This document shows positions 1 to 9,791 of a stretch of 22,537 nt of DNA, in pieces (the first letter of the stretch is position 1; each line of letters begins with the position of its first letter). The notes under the pieces were generated by a model. That model saw only the letters and a program-made list of their open reading frames with translations. It did no database searches and was not told where the DNA came from. The translations under genes were made by a program, and so were the position numbers. Source of the stretch: Geosiphon pyriformis (Eukaryota > Glomeromycota > Glomeromycetes > Archaeosporales > Geosiphonaceae); assembly GCA_016748015.1 (NCBI GenBank), contig JAAOMT010000791.1, forward strand, positions 39,070 through 61,606, written 5' to 3'.

Positions 1-1265
1 CATAAAATTTCTTTTACATATATTTTGAATTATTTTGAGAATGAGGATTCAAAAGCATCATTTAAAGAAAATCAGTCATCAATCAACAAATTCAGAAATC
101 ATATTTGGTCTGAGAAAAGAAATCAAGATCTCATTAATCAAATGGGTAAAATATACCTAGGTCCAGATACACCAGGATATATGGATTTACAAATTTCAGC
201 TCTCTATGCTAGCACCGCTTATTGCTTTAAGGAATCGAAAGATAAAGTTGCTAATGGAGTTTATGGTTAAAGATTTTTCCTATAAATTCAAATATATCAC
301 TTTTTCTTTGACAAAAAAGTGTTTAATTGGGGCAAGCATTAAAAAATATTATTTTCAGTAAAAGCTGAACTAATTTTCAATGGTCACAACCAACAAATCA
401 TCATGATTTCTTTTAAGGCGGATTTTCCTAAAACTTTTGAAGACTGGAGCAACAAATTATTTAATTTCGATTCGAAGTTTGCTGACTCGAATGGTGTAAA
501 TTTTGATTCAGAGTTTTATAAAAGGTATAAGTCTCTTGAACGAAGATTAATATCAAAAATTGAGCCAATTTTAGAAGAAGCCAAAACACTTTCATCTGGT
601 ATTGTAGATAGTATTCGATTTGTAGGTCATGGAATGGGTGAAGGTTTGTAAATTAGATTTATTTTAGATATCGATATGATGTTTAGAAAAAAATATTGAA
701 TCTTTCTCGATATTCTAAAAATTCAAAATATTTTTTTTAGTTTTCGCAATTTTAGCAGGGTACCATATGGCTTTGCAACCAAATAATCCATTTGAAGTTA
801 TTGTACACACTTTTGGGCAACCTCGTATTGGGAATACTCAATCTACATCATTTATTTGGAAATTAATGAATGAAGGAAAAATGGACGTATTGAGAGTTAC
901 ACATAGCAACGATTATCTACCAAGAATTCCACAAAGCAGTTCGTTTCTACACCCTCCTTTTGAAATGTGGATTGAATCAGATTGCAATTGTCGGGCTAAC
1001 GATGGAAATGACAGGGTTTACGGTTGCTATGGCCCTTTTAATGAATTCCTTGACGTTTATATCGAAAGTAATGTAAGCACAAGGATTCAGTATTTTGTAA
1101 ACTTCATATGGAAATAAAGAGTTTTGAAATTTATTAATGAAAACTGTTGCAATAATTATTTAGGAATGCCTTAATGGGCAACCTACCCAATCTAAAATTG
1201 CAAATTTAGGACCATACTTTCAACATATTATGGGAAAATGTCCACATCCTGATTTTGAAGAATAA
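1..1265 (+). CDS. Class 3 lipase-like protein, 3' part, four exons, probably catalytically dead
   Basis: The predicted exons are <1-265, 359-643, 741-1072 and 1164-1265. The introns are 266-358, 644-740 and 1073-1163, all GT...AG, 91-97 nt, in phases 1, 1 and 0. The joined frame follows fungal secreted class 3 (alpha/beta-hydrolase) lipases: an ALYASTAYC segment in exon 1, MISFKADFPKTFEDW and FDSEFYKRYKSL in exon 2, the nucleophile elbow at the exon 2/3 junction, then VHTFGQPRIGN and VTHSNDYLPRIP, and ECLNGQ...GPYF near the end. In the family the elbow is GHSLG with the catalytic serine. Here it reads GHGMG (GGA, glycine, at 631-633). The usual RGT after the SF strand, which helps form the oxyanion hole, is KAD. 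The catalytic aspartate candidate (HSNDYLP) is kept, and the final histidine is not obvious. The 5' end lies outside the window, so a signal peptide cannot be judged. Family assignment is firm; loss of activity is inferred. Confidence 0.85.
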
Positions 1266-2250
1266 GTTTATAAAAGTAAAAATTTTCTCACTAATTTAAA
1301 AAGAATATTTACATTGATTTTCAAAATGAATTTTTTTTTTTTTAGGACTTTATCACAAGTTTTTCAGGCTATGGGATTCATAAACATGAGCAAATTCGTC
1401 ATAATTTTCTACAGTTGCTCACAACAAGAAACTGAAGACGAAAAAAAAGGGGAATTTCATATCACGTTATAGAAGAATTGTAGGTGGTCAACAGTAAATA
1501 AAATACATTTATTAAAATATTAATGTAATCTTAATTTTGGCTATTATTTAAATAAAAAATAATGCGTTCAGTCAGCAAAGGAAAGGACGTGAACATAAAT
1601 ATAAACGCTTTAAGACTTTTTTAAATATAAATAAATAAAATATTTTCATTATATTCAATATTTTTAAGCCTTTTTTTTATTTCAATGCCTCAGAATTTCT
1701 CAAGAAATAAAATTCTGAATATATAGACTGTTAGAAGAAGGATAAACGGTCTGCAAAATCATTGCATTAGACCAGGTACACTTGGTTTCTGTTTTAAAAA
1801 TTTACAAAAATAAAAAGAGAAATCAGGAGTTTCAATGAAAAACCAAAACCTAGTCATTTATGCACCCTTTTGTTTTGTTTTTCAAAAAAATTCTATTCTA
1901 GTGAAATTTTTTCAACACCAATTCTAAACTTAATTAGAAGTCAATATTTTTTGGTTCACTTTTAATCAATTTTAAAACATATATATTAATAAAGCAAATT
2001 TTAATTGTAAATCAAAAATAAATAACTTTTATAAAACTGTTTTTATATATATAATCTTATTAATAAAGAAATAATTTGAATATTGTATCTTAAATTATCT
2101 AAAAATTTGTTTTTATCAAAAATAAAAAGTAATAATAGCAAAATAATTCATATTATAAATTATAAAAAGATTCTGTTAATAATTCAAATCAAAATTTTAA
2201 ATAAAAATAATCAACTGAATTCATCTTTACAAAAAAATAATATAAAAAAA
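1266..2250. other. A+T-rich intergenic stretch, possible lost lipase exon at its start
   Basis: The first 80 nt (1266-1345) look like another intron, with GTTTAT at the start, CTAAT near the middle, a T tract and TAG at the end. They directly follow the lipase stop codon. Positions 1346-1435 could then be read as a 29-codon exon ending in TGA (it contains GYGIHKHEQIRHNFLQLL), but the TAA at 1263-1265 closes the frame first. The rest is A+T-rich with homopolymer runs. Short open frames there are low in complexity (Ile, Lys, Asn, Leu) and I do not accept them as genes. No RNA gene or clear repeat was recognised. Confidence 0.5.
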
Positions 2251-2440
2251 CTAAAGAGTCATCCATAGAAAGTTCTCAGGTGGACATTGCATCATCATCC
2301 CAATGTAAGATCCATTATACGCAGCATAATTACTGGTTATGTATTGGTTGTTACATTCCTATAAAAAATGAAGATAAAGATGAAGATGATAAAATAAATA
2401 ATCTTTTAAATCTAAGGAGAAATTTTTAGAAATATTTACC
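2251..2440 (-). CDS. Possible terminal exon with intron, unknown protein, joined to retrotransposon sequence
   Basis: On the minus strand a short intron can be placed at 2439-2359 (81 nt), with donor GTAAAT and acceptor TATAG. It is followed by a 36-codon exon, 2358-2251, ending in TAG. The exon reads ECNNQYITSNYAAYNGSYIG and then MMMQCPPENF, a normal-looking composition quite unlike the Lys/Asn-rich noise nearby. The frame just before the donor (ending ENFVKESS at 2440) is the frame of element C, and the splice is phase 0 on both sides, so the join stays in frame. I do not recognise the product. It may be the 3' end of a host gene broken by element C, or retrotransposon sequence that acquired a splice site by chance. 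Confidence 0.35.
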
Positions 2441-3742
2441 GAACTTTCCTTAACAAAATTTTCTGGTTGGTGTTGGAATTTCTTCATTTTCTTTCCCTTT
2501 TTTTTTGTTGTTATCTTTTTCCTACTCTTAGGTTGTTGGTAGTTTATTTTGATCATTGTTGGTTCTCCAGGCTTGATCTGGATTCCAGATAAGTTTTTCT
2601 GTTTGTTTTTCTTTTCCCTTATTGTTCCAGGATAGTATTAGTGGTAATTTGTTATGGTTGTCTTCGTTAGTCCAGGAAACTGATAGGCTTTCTAGGTAGG
2701 TTTCTCCTTTTTTTCTTCCAATTCGATAAGTGGAGCTGATAGCATGCTAATGGGTTTGAAGTGGCCATATGTGGCTGGTACTCACATGTGTTGGCCATTT
2801 TGGCTGATTTGCAACTCTTGGGTAGTTCAGTCAAGCATTGTATTTGTTTTGGACAACCAGTCATTACCAACTAGAGCTTGGTATTGAGTAGCTTCTATGA
2901 CCAGTACTTTGATTGGTATAATTAGGTCATTGACTTCAAATAGGAAATTATCTATCTCGCTGATGAGAGTTTTTGTAGCTTCATCAGCTGTGATAATTTT
3001 GGTTCTGACAGCGCAATCAACTCGGTGACCTAATTGGTCCATGAGTTGTTATGTGATTATGCTGCCTGTGGACCTGCTGTCAAGTATTAGCTTGATAGGT
3101 TGACCATCAATTTTAGCATTGGTATACATGACCGTGATCAGTTTGGTGTTCAGAACGGCTCCACTAAATAATGGAATGAGTATAATTTCATCGAGATCAA
3201 AAGGAAATATGGCAGCTAGTGATTTGTCTTCAGTACTGACAGCTGGCAGTATATTACTGACAAGTGATTTGTTTTGGTTGTGTTCCGGATTGTTGGGTAC
3301 TGCATTTTCTGGAGTAACCAGAAAACTTAAGTAGTGTTGGAAATTCTGGTTTTGTGTGTGCCCAGTTTTGGAATTCCAAAAATGTGATTCTGTTGATGAG
3401 TGGGAGAAACTTGGAATTGGTTGATAGATAACCATCACTGATCTCCAGTTTTGACTGACTCTTGATCTGGGATTTCCTGATGTCATTTGAGCTGGGTTTG
3501 ATGGCAGTGTTTGAACTGTGTGTGTCTGATAAATTATTTGTGGCTGTGGTGGTTGATATTTTACTGGTGGTTGTAATTGATAAACTGGAGATTGATATAC
3601 AGGTGGTTAATATATTGGTTGTTACATTATTGGCAGATAAGTCAGTTAATATGGTGCTGAATTGGATTGGTAATTTGGAGTTGGAAACCAGTGATCAGAG
3701 TTTTGATATTGATTTTCTGATCATTGGTTATCTATCCTTAAC
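2441..3742 (-). pseudogene. Element C: gag C-terminus and aspartic protease remnant
   Basis: One minus-strand frame runs from the codon after the gag zinc knuckle (3741 downward). It passes a Gln/Pro/Tyr-rich linker and the protease, and ends in a Lys-rich tail at 2441. The protease has LILDSRSTGSIIT, where the catalytic motif would be DSG; glycine is arginine (AGG at 3073-3075), which a single G-to-A change explains. The flap and C-terminal part (VNDLIIPIKVLVIEATQYQA, then VGNDWLSK) matches element B. In-frame stops include TAA at 3049-3051 and a TGA just after NTMLD, where element B keeps a TGG tryptophan. Several more stops follow in the tail. It is not functional. As an aspartic protease it would have processed the gag-pol polyprotein. 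Confidence 0.75.
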
Positions 3743-3746
3743 CTAC
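3743..3746. repeat. Target-site duplication of element A, left copy (CTAC)
   Basis: CTAC directly precedes the left LTR terminus and is repeated at 21445-21448 after the right LTR. Four-base duplications fit LTR retrotransposon integration, and the reading frame of element C confirms the join. Confidence 0.85.
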
Positions 3747-4246
3747 TGTTATAAGTTGGAGTAACAAGCTAACGGATAACAAGGGAGAACAGGATTGTAG
3801 GGTGATGGAAATAATCAAAAGAAAATTCAACTTTAAAGAGTGAATTGAATAAGTATGGATTCAATGTGTGAGATCAGTCTCATAAAATATTTCAGTCGCT
3901 ATTCTTTTCAAAGGTTACTGGGGAATCTGAAGGTAGAGAGATAGTCCATACTGTCAACAATTGATCACTACTGATATAATTCTATGCCTCACGTTGGCAC
4001 TCTTAGAATTCAATATCAGGTATCAACTTGTGCTTTTCAGTCATATTTATTCAAATAATCTTCAAATGCTACAATTATATATGTCAGGAAAAGACCAACA
4101 AGTAATCTTTTATCCTAAGATGTTCGGATACTTAAAGGTAGGGAAAAGGAAATTAGCAATAAGAGAGTGATTGAGATGAAAGTTGTTATTTTTATTTATT
4201 TGATTCTTGTCTGAGAGATGATTTTCTACAGCTAAGAGACTCATCA

Positions 4247-4254
4247 CTTATATA
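4247..4254 (-). promoter_or_regulatory. TATA box candidate in element A 3' LTR
   Basis: TATATAAG on the minus strand, conserved in the other LTR at 21254-21261. It lies just downstream (in element orientation) of the 12-bp repeat array, a reasonable U3 promoter arrangement. Confidence 0.45.
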
Positions 4255-4266
4255 GCTATTAAAAGT

Positions 4267-4374
4267 AGTCAATGACCAGGTCAACGACCAGATCAATGAC
4301 TAGGTCAATGATCAGATCAATGATCAAGTCAATGATCAGGTTAATGGTTAGATTATTGATCAGATCAATGATCA
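4267..4374. repeat. 12-bp tandem repeat, nine units, in element A 3' LTR
   Basis: The units follow the consensus GGTCAATGATCA with a few changes each, many holding the palindrome TGATCA. The homologous array at 21274-21357 has seven units. The array lies upstream of the TATA candidate in element orientation, so it may act as a U3 enhancer; that role is inferred. Confidence 0.9.
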
Positions 4375-4430
4375 CTATCTAAAAATAGAGTGGTTAATTA
4401 TATGACATCAGTGACTAATACATGTGATAA

Positions 4431-5087
4431 CTAATAAAAATTATGGGTTTCAACTGTAATATCATTCTCTCCAAAGAAATTGAGCTCCAGCAAAATCAAG
4501 CTATTTATAGGGTATTCTAATTGAAGAGTTTTGTCTAACTTAAAACTAACTAGTTTGTTGAAGTCTTTTGTGGATAGAGTATATAGTACTTGAGGTGAAA
4601 TAAGCTTTGTATCCAAGAGACCAAATCTTTGTATAAGAGTTCTGGCTCTTTTAGCAATGGTCAAAACTCTTGGGACATCTAATCGTATGATGCCCAAAAT
4701 TTCCACTTGTATTTTTGAAGTTGTTTTCTTCATGAGCTTTATGTCTTCTATGATTTCACCAAGATGACCATAGAGTTCTAATTGTTTTTCATATGACAAG
4801 TTTTTGTCTATGGGCAAAATTTCTTGTATCGTTTTTCCAATTGTGCTGGAAGGTGAAAGTATCGCTGCTGTTATGCTTTCCAGCAGGTATTTATCTATTT
4901 TGCCACCAATTCTTTCTCTTCTAGTAGTTGTTTTCTTTGGTCTGATAACAGTGTGAGTTCCACTGTTGTCTGTTATGGTGGTTTGTTTTCCGATAGTCAG
5001 AGTAGCATTTGGATAGTTCTTGATCTAGTACTCATGGAGAGTATAGAAAGCGTTTTGAATGTTTTGATTCAGGAAATAATTGTTCAT
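4431..5087 (-). pseudogene. Element A post-integrase ORF of unknown function
   Basis: It starts at ATG 5087-5085 (MNNYFLNQNIQNAFYTLHEY), has one in-frame TAG at 5027-5025, then stays open to TAA at 4433-4431, giving about 217 residues. It runs across the polypurine tract and 31 nt into the 3' LTR. In order it has an N-terminal helical stretch, a Lys/Arg patch (RPKKTTTRRERIGGK), an EILPIDKNLSYEKQLELYGH segment, a basic helix (RVLTIAKRARTLIQRFG) and SPQVLYTLSTKDFNKLVSF. The same layout is seen in element B at 17632-18339, so this is a conserved element protein. No transmembrane segment, signal peptide or known domain is recognised. It could be a nucleic-acid-binding accessory protein, judging only from its basic patches. 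Confidence 0.6.
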
Positions 5088-5128
5088 ATCGATTGAAGAT
5101 ACCTCTGTTTTGAGAATAGTGCATTTAT

Positions 5129-6520
5129 TTATATCTGATTTTTGCTGATCATTTGGGTCAGTATTACCACAACAGGTAACCAATCAGGTCGTTTGTAATA
5201 TTTCTTGAGTTGTGTATTATGAACAGGGTGATCATTGAAGATTGTTCCATATTGATTTTGTAAGATATAAGAACTATTGTTCAAAACTTTGTTGACTATA
5301 AAGAGTCCTTTCCATTGGCTAGAGAATTTATCACCATAGACATTGTCTTTGTCTGAATGGTATTCTAAAACTAAGTCACCAACACTTAAGAAAAGTGTTT
5401 TATATGTTTTCTTTTTCTTAAGCTTCTCTTGGAATTGTTTTATCTTTTCAAAGGCAATTATCCATGCTTCTACTAATGAGTCAAGAATGATACCAAGTCT
5501 TCTTTGCAAAATGTCTTTGTAATTCCTTATTGTTATTTTTTCAAAGGGTATTGTCTCAATGTTAGTTTCTATTGGTAGGGTTGCCATTTGTCTATAGAGT
5601 AGATAAAAGGATTCATAACTTGTTATGTCATGATTCACAGTTTTATAAGCAAACAAAGCTGAAGGCAGTACTTTGTCTCATAAGTTTGTTTCTTCGCTGG
5701 TTTTGGCTAGAGTTTCAAATAGTGTTCTATTGAAATGTTTCACTAGGCCATTTGTTTGGGGGTGATAAGGAGAGGAAAGTTTGTAACATATTCTCATTTT
5801 TCTGCAAAGTTCTTTAACAAGTGTACTGAGAAAAGCTTTTCCTCTGTCAGATAAAAGTTCTTTGGGCAGCCATGGCAACAAATGATATCTTCATAAATGA
5901 AATTGGCAATTGAGACTGCTGTTTGATCTGGGGTGGCTCTTGTTTCTACCCACTTTGTAAGATAGTTGGTAGCTATTATAATGTATCTGTTGCCATCAGG
6001 AGTTACTGTTAAAGATCCAACAACATCTATACCAATTCTGTCAAATGGTTGACTAACAGAGATTGGATGGATATCTTTCTTGTGATTGGGTTTTCCTCTT
6101 CTTTGGCAGATATCACAGGTTTTAATGTATTCAGCAATGTCTTTTCTTAAGGTAGACCAATAAAAGCAAGCTAAAGTTTTCTGAATTGTTTTTGTTTTTC
6201 CAAAGTGTCCAGCTAATGGATCAGTGTACATATTGTAGATCACAATTTCTCTTTCTTCAAATCTAATGACTCTCTGGAGGCAGTCAGAATTTTTTTTATT
6301 TCTTTTATATAACTGGTTCTGGTGAATCAAATAGAAATTTGATTGTTTGTGCAAATGTTCTCTTTGCTGTTGAGTATAGTCTGGCAGGTATTGTTCTTTA
6401 CCCAAAAATTCCATTAAGGCAGAGTAGTTGTCCAAGTCTATTATTATGTTTGTTTGTGAGGGAGTTACAAATAATTAAGTTGGTTTGATTTGAGAGGGTT
6501 TTACTATTACTGGATGGTAA
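5129..6520 (-). pseudogene. Element A integrase, frameshifted
   Basis: Integrase spans two minus-strand frames. The first part (about 6466-5866) has MYTDPLAGHFG...CDICQRRGK, a zinc-binding domain in which the first histidine of HHCC reads tyrosine, then GIDVVGSL with the first catalytic aspartate. One base missing in an A run near 5861-5863 shifts the frame. The second part has ELLSDRGKAF with the second aspartate and HPQTNGLVKHFNRTL, where the usual catalytic glutamate is lysine (AAA at 5740-5738) and the neighbouring arginine is histidine; both fit G-to-A changes. A TGA at 5680-5678 stands where tryptophan is usual before the LPSALFAYKT segment. A C-terminal chromatin- or DNA-binding region (GDLVLEYH... 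to KKYYKRPDWLPV) ends at 5129. A second frame change lies between 6543 and 6466. Confidence 0.85.
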
Positions 6521-6542
6521 GTCTGGAAAAAGCATCGGCGTT

Positions 6543-7748
6543 TTAATGATTAGCTCTTTTGCAGTATTGAATGTTATAGTCGAATTCATTCAAGTGGAGT
6601 ATCCAGTGAGTTATCCATTTATGTTCCAGATTTTTTTTGTTGCGTAGCCAAACCAAAGCTTGGTGATCTGTTACCACCAAAAATTTCACACCCTTAAAAT
6701 ATTTGTCCCAGTAGCTGGTAGCCCAAACTACTGCTAAGCATTCTTGCTCAGTGACTGAGTAGTTCCTTTCTGCTGGTGTGAGAGTTCTACTGGCATATGC
6801 TATAACATGTTCCCTGTCATCTTCATCTTTCTGGGAAAAAACAGCACCAAGTCTATAGCCAAATACATCAGTATGGAGAATAAAAGGTCGATTCAGATTA
6901 GGTTGCATGAGAATGGGTTCTGTAACCAGTTTTTCCTTCAGAATTTCAAATGTTTTTTGTTGATGAGTGCCCCAGTGATAATTGATGTTTTTCCTAAGTA
7001 GCTGATTGAGAGAAGTGGCGATTTTGGAGAAATTTTTGACAAACTTGCAATAATAAGAGGCCAAACCAAGAAAAGAGTGTAGTTCATGAACATTCATTAG
7101 TTGTCTAATGTTTTGAACTTTTTCAATTTTGGCTGGATCAGGGAAGATTCCATCTTTTGTAATAAGATGGCCAAGAAACTGGGTAGATTGACATCCAAAG
7201 AATGATTTAATTGGATTGATCTTAAGACCAGCATTTTTAAGGAGATCAAAAACCTTTTGCAAATGTTCAAGATGTTCATCCCAGGTTTTTGAGTATACCA
7301 TTATGTCATCCAAGTAGACTAGAACAAAGTTTTTTTTTACTGATTCAAATACTTTGTCCATTAAGTATTGAAAGATGGGAAGAGCATTTATGAGACCAAA
7401 AGGCATGACTGTGAATTCATAGATGCCATACTTAGTAATGAAGGCAGTTTTCTTTCTGCTTTCTGGATCCATCTCTACTTGCCAGAATCCAGCAGTTAAG
7501 TCAATGATTGAAAAGAAAGCGGCACCATGGAATTGGTCTAGCATTGTATCAATCTTGGGAAGTGGGTACATGTCTCTTTTAGTAATGGCATTTAATTGGT
7601 GATAGTCAACACAAAAGTGTAGGGTTCTTCCTTTCTTAGATACCACTACAACTGAAAATGCCCATTTGCTCTTGGTTTCCTGTATGAATCCAAGGTTTTT
7701 CATTCGGGTTATTTTCTTTTTGATAAACTCATCATTGCGCCAGTTGGA
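6543..7748 (-). pseudogene. Element A reverse transcriptase and RNase H
   Basis: One open stretch from the TAA at 7751-7749 down to 6543. Reverse transcriptase motifs are complete: SKWAFSVVVVSKKGR, FCVDYHQLN, SIIDLTAGFWQVEM with the first aspartate, MPFGLINA, and VYLDDIMVYS with the catalytic YLDD at 7316-7305. LGHLITKDGI and FLGLASYYCKFV follow, then RNase H with HTDVFGYRLGAVFSQ, YSVTEQECLAVVWA and VTDHQALVWL holding its acidic residues. The domain ends at CKRANH followed by TAA, where NADAFSRL continues after the stop. This copies element RNA to DNA. Intact catalytic residues suggest it decayed late, but upstream stops would block its synthesis. Confidence 0.9.
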
Positions 7749-9200
7749 TTAATAGGGCTTTAAATAGATGGGGTAAGTTTCTCTGGTGATAATGGTGTGT
7801 TGTATTACATGTGTACGTCTAGAAAATTCACCTTCTTTTGAAATAACTGGGTTGTTTCTAGCCAGCAGATTTTCAATGTCTATTTTTCTTTTTTTTGGAG
7901 AGGGTTCTCTTTGTTCTACAACCAGTAATTGGATTTCAGGTGGTTTGTTTTCAAAGGACTTTTGGACTTCTTTTATTTCCTTTTGGAGTATCAAGCTAAT
8001 TGGTTCCCAATCTTTGTAATAGATCAGGCAGGACATGCATTTATTGCTAGGAGAATACAATGGTTTGTTGCACCAGCACTGGGCACAAGGACCATGCCAC
8101 CAATAACTGTATTTGGCTTTTTTGCCTGGCTTTCTGTTAAAGGTTTTTCTGAGCATGTCATAATAAGACCAGCAGATCAGCTTGCCATTGACAATGATTC
8201 CTTTTTTATCTGTCTTGACATTATCCAGTGGTTTGCCATTGTTGGTGAAAATGGTATAGGCGAGTTCAGCAGTTTCTTTTTGTTCTTTTTGTTCTTCTTC
8301 TTTCTCACTTTCTTCATCATCTGATTCGTCTGATTCATTTTCTTCTGGGCTCTGCTTGGGTACTGGGGGAGTTGTCCAATGTTGACATTTAACCACAATG
8401 GGTTTCTCACCACATCTGATGGTTAGTTCACAGAGTTCATAATCAAGCAAAACTTTTGCTTTCTTGAGCCATTTATTGCCAACAATGATGGTGTATTCTT
8501 TCACTTCAAATACTTCCATATTAGTTTCAATGCTGATGCCATTGATGCAGACAGGAATAGCTTTGGCTATGCCAAGCTCTTTCTTCTTATTACCATGTAT
8601 ATTGGTCATTGGTCATGTAAATGGTTTATCAATTTTTCTGCCAATTGCTTCAAGAAAGTGTTTAGCAATAACACTAACAGATGATCCACTGTCTAGAATC
8701 AAATCAATAAAGTAGCCAGCCACTTGGACTTTGCAAATTAGAAGAGTAACATTGCTATTGTCAGCAAGTCCAGCTTGATGAGGGCGTTTGTTGGTTTTGG
8801 GTGTCTTTTTCTTTGGAATCAGAAATTTGTGAAGATCTTTTCTGAATTGTGGATGGGTCATTAATTGGCCAAAGGTTATATGTGCTGGAGTTTCCATGAG
8901 GTCTTTGACAACAGAATAGGGGCCGGATTTTTGTACTATTTCTGGGGGTTCCAACTTTGGAGGGTTCTTGAAAACTTTGGCTTTTGGGGGCTCATTGTGG
9001 TCAACAGTTGATGTAGAAGCTTTATTGGAGTCCAGAACGAAATCAACTTTGGCTTTCTTCTTCTTTTTTGTGGATTCAGAGGGGTTGATTGCTAGTTCAT
9101 CTATGTCATGGTCATTATCAGTTAAGTTAAAAGCATAAAAGGGGTTTTCTTCTGGTTGGCTTGCACTCTCACCCTTTGGAGGTGCACCTACCAATTTAAA
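7749..9200 (-). pseudogene. Element A pol N-terminus: aspartic protease and cysteine-rich linker
   Basis: The pol frame opens at the TTTAAAT heptamer (9200-9194) and reads LVGAPPKGESASQPEE onward. The aspartic protease has FIDLILDSGSSVSVIAKHF, with an intact DSG starting at 8693, and IIVGNKWLKKAKVLLDYEL further on. A TGA at 8615-8613 (probably from CGA) interrupts it. Then come an acidic Glu/Asp run and a cysteine-rich patch, CAQCWCNK...KCMSC, at 8085-8028. The Cys spacing suggests metal binding, but no named domain fits. The segment ends PIYLKPY with TAA at 7751-7749, directly before reverse transcriptase. There is no dUTPase here, unlike element B. Confidence 0.75.
9194..9200 (-). promoter_or_regulatory. 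Candidate -1 ribosomal frameshift site TTTAAAT between gag and pol of element A
   Basis: In gag frame the bases are T TTA AAT, an X XXY YYZ heptamer, followed by TGG and the gag stop TAG (9190-9188). Slipping back one base gives TTT AAA TTG GTA, which is exactly the open pol frame. A hairpin that could stimulate slipping starts too close to be convincing. Confidence 0.65.
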
Positions 9201-9374
9201 GGCTGATAAACAGTGGCTTCAACTAGGGGATCCTTTCCAAAGAAATTGATGTTGGCATGATTGGGTCTTTGATTGGGGACATTGTTGTTGTTGTTGGGTC
9301 TGTTGTTTTGGTTGTCATTGTTTCTGGGAGCTAGAAGAGGCAGTGGAGAATTGTTACAATCTCTTGAATAATGT

Positions 9375-9378
9375 CCAG
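9375..9378. repeat. Target-site duplication of element B, left copy (CCAG)
   Basis: CCAG directly precedes the 5' LTR and recurs at 19332-19335 directly after the 3' LTR. Removing the element and one copy restores element A gag in frame. Confidence 0.9.
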
Positions 9379-9583
9379 TGTTACCAGTAGAATTTTAGCT
9401 ATTAATTAGCATGAAATTACCCTTATAATTCCTATAATTCATTAGTATATTAAAATTATTTCAAATTATCATTTATTATTTAATCAATTATCACATATCA
9501 CGATTCAATTAAAATAATCTAATTAGTATAACAGAAAGTAGGATGATCAAATTACACAATACTCTGAACTTTGTAACATTCAA

Positions 9584-9738
9584 AAATTCGCCGAAATTTA
9601 CAGAAATTCGCCGAAATTTATAAGAAATTCGCCGAAATTTACAGAAATTCGCCGAAATTATGAATAGTTCACCCAAATTAATCAATAGTTCAGCGAAATA
9701 ACTTGTAGTTCATCAAAATGTATCTTTAGTTTGCTGAA
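9584..9738. repeat. Degenerate tandem repeat in U3 of element B 5' LTR
   Basis: About eight units of roughly 17-25 bp share a core TTCGCCGAAATT. The first four are near-perfect and the later ones decay (TTCACCCAAATT, TTCAGCGAAAT, TTCATCAAAAT, TTTGCTGAAATT). The core is close to a palindrome. It lies about 55-200 bp upstream of the TATA candidate, so it may bind an activator. The 3' LTR copy is at 18525-18679. Confidence 0.8.
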
Positions 9739-9791
9739 ATTTGAGCAAAGAGGAAAAGTGCAAGTTCATAGACTAGTACTACAACAAGTTG

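Larger units (their letters stand above)
3747..4461 (-). repeat. Element A 3' LTR (715 bp)
   Basis: It aligns along its whole length with 20754-21444. On the minus strand the 3' LTR begins TATTACAG, where the 5' copy has TGTTATGG, so its terminal TG has mutated to TA; it ends in TAACA. The 24-bp length difference from the other copy equals exactly two units of an internal 12-bp repeat (nine here, seven there). A PPT-like purine run (GGAGAGAATGA on the minus strand) adjoins its start at 4462. The plus-strand open frame at 3961-4170 occurs in both LTR copies and is not taken as a gene. Confidence 0.9.
9188..9378 (-). pseudogene. Element A gag, C-terminal piece (second half of zinc knuckle and Asn-rich tail)
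   Basis: Reading from 9376, the frame gives GHYSRDC, the second half of a CCHC knuckle, then an Asn/Pro-rich tail (NNRPNNNNNVPNQRPN) and YQPLNW before TAG at 9190-9188. The first half, CYHCGLTG, lies at 19354-19332 on the far side of element B. Together they give C-X2-C-X4-H-X4-C, the RNA-binding nucleocapsid motif. Confidence 0.85.

Noticed and set aside
2083-2268. Plus-strand ORF of 61 aa
   Set aside because: Low-complexity Ile/Lys/Asn/Leu frame in A+T-rich DNA, no homology or start context.
3961-4170. Plus-strand ORF of 69 aa, repeated at 20968-21177
   Set aside because: It lies within both LTR copies of element A and is conserved only because the LTRs are. No domain or coding signal.
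7786-8324. Plus-strand ORFs opposite element A pol
   Set aside because: Antisense shadows of the protease to reverse transcriptase region; Phe-rich composition comes from the antisense of the acidic run.
9176-9194. Hairpin downstream of the slippery heptamer (7 bp with one bulge, loop TGCA)
   Set aside because: It begins at the last base of the heptamer, without the usual spacer of several bases, so its role as a stimulator is doubtful.
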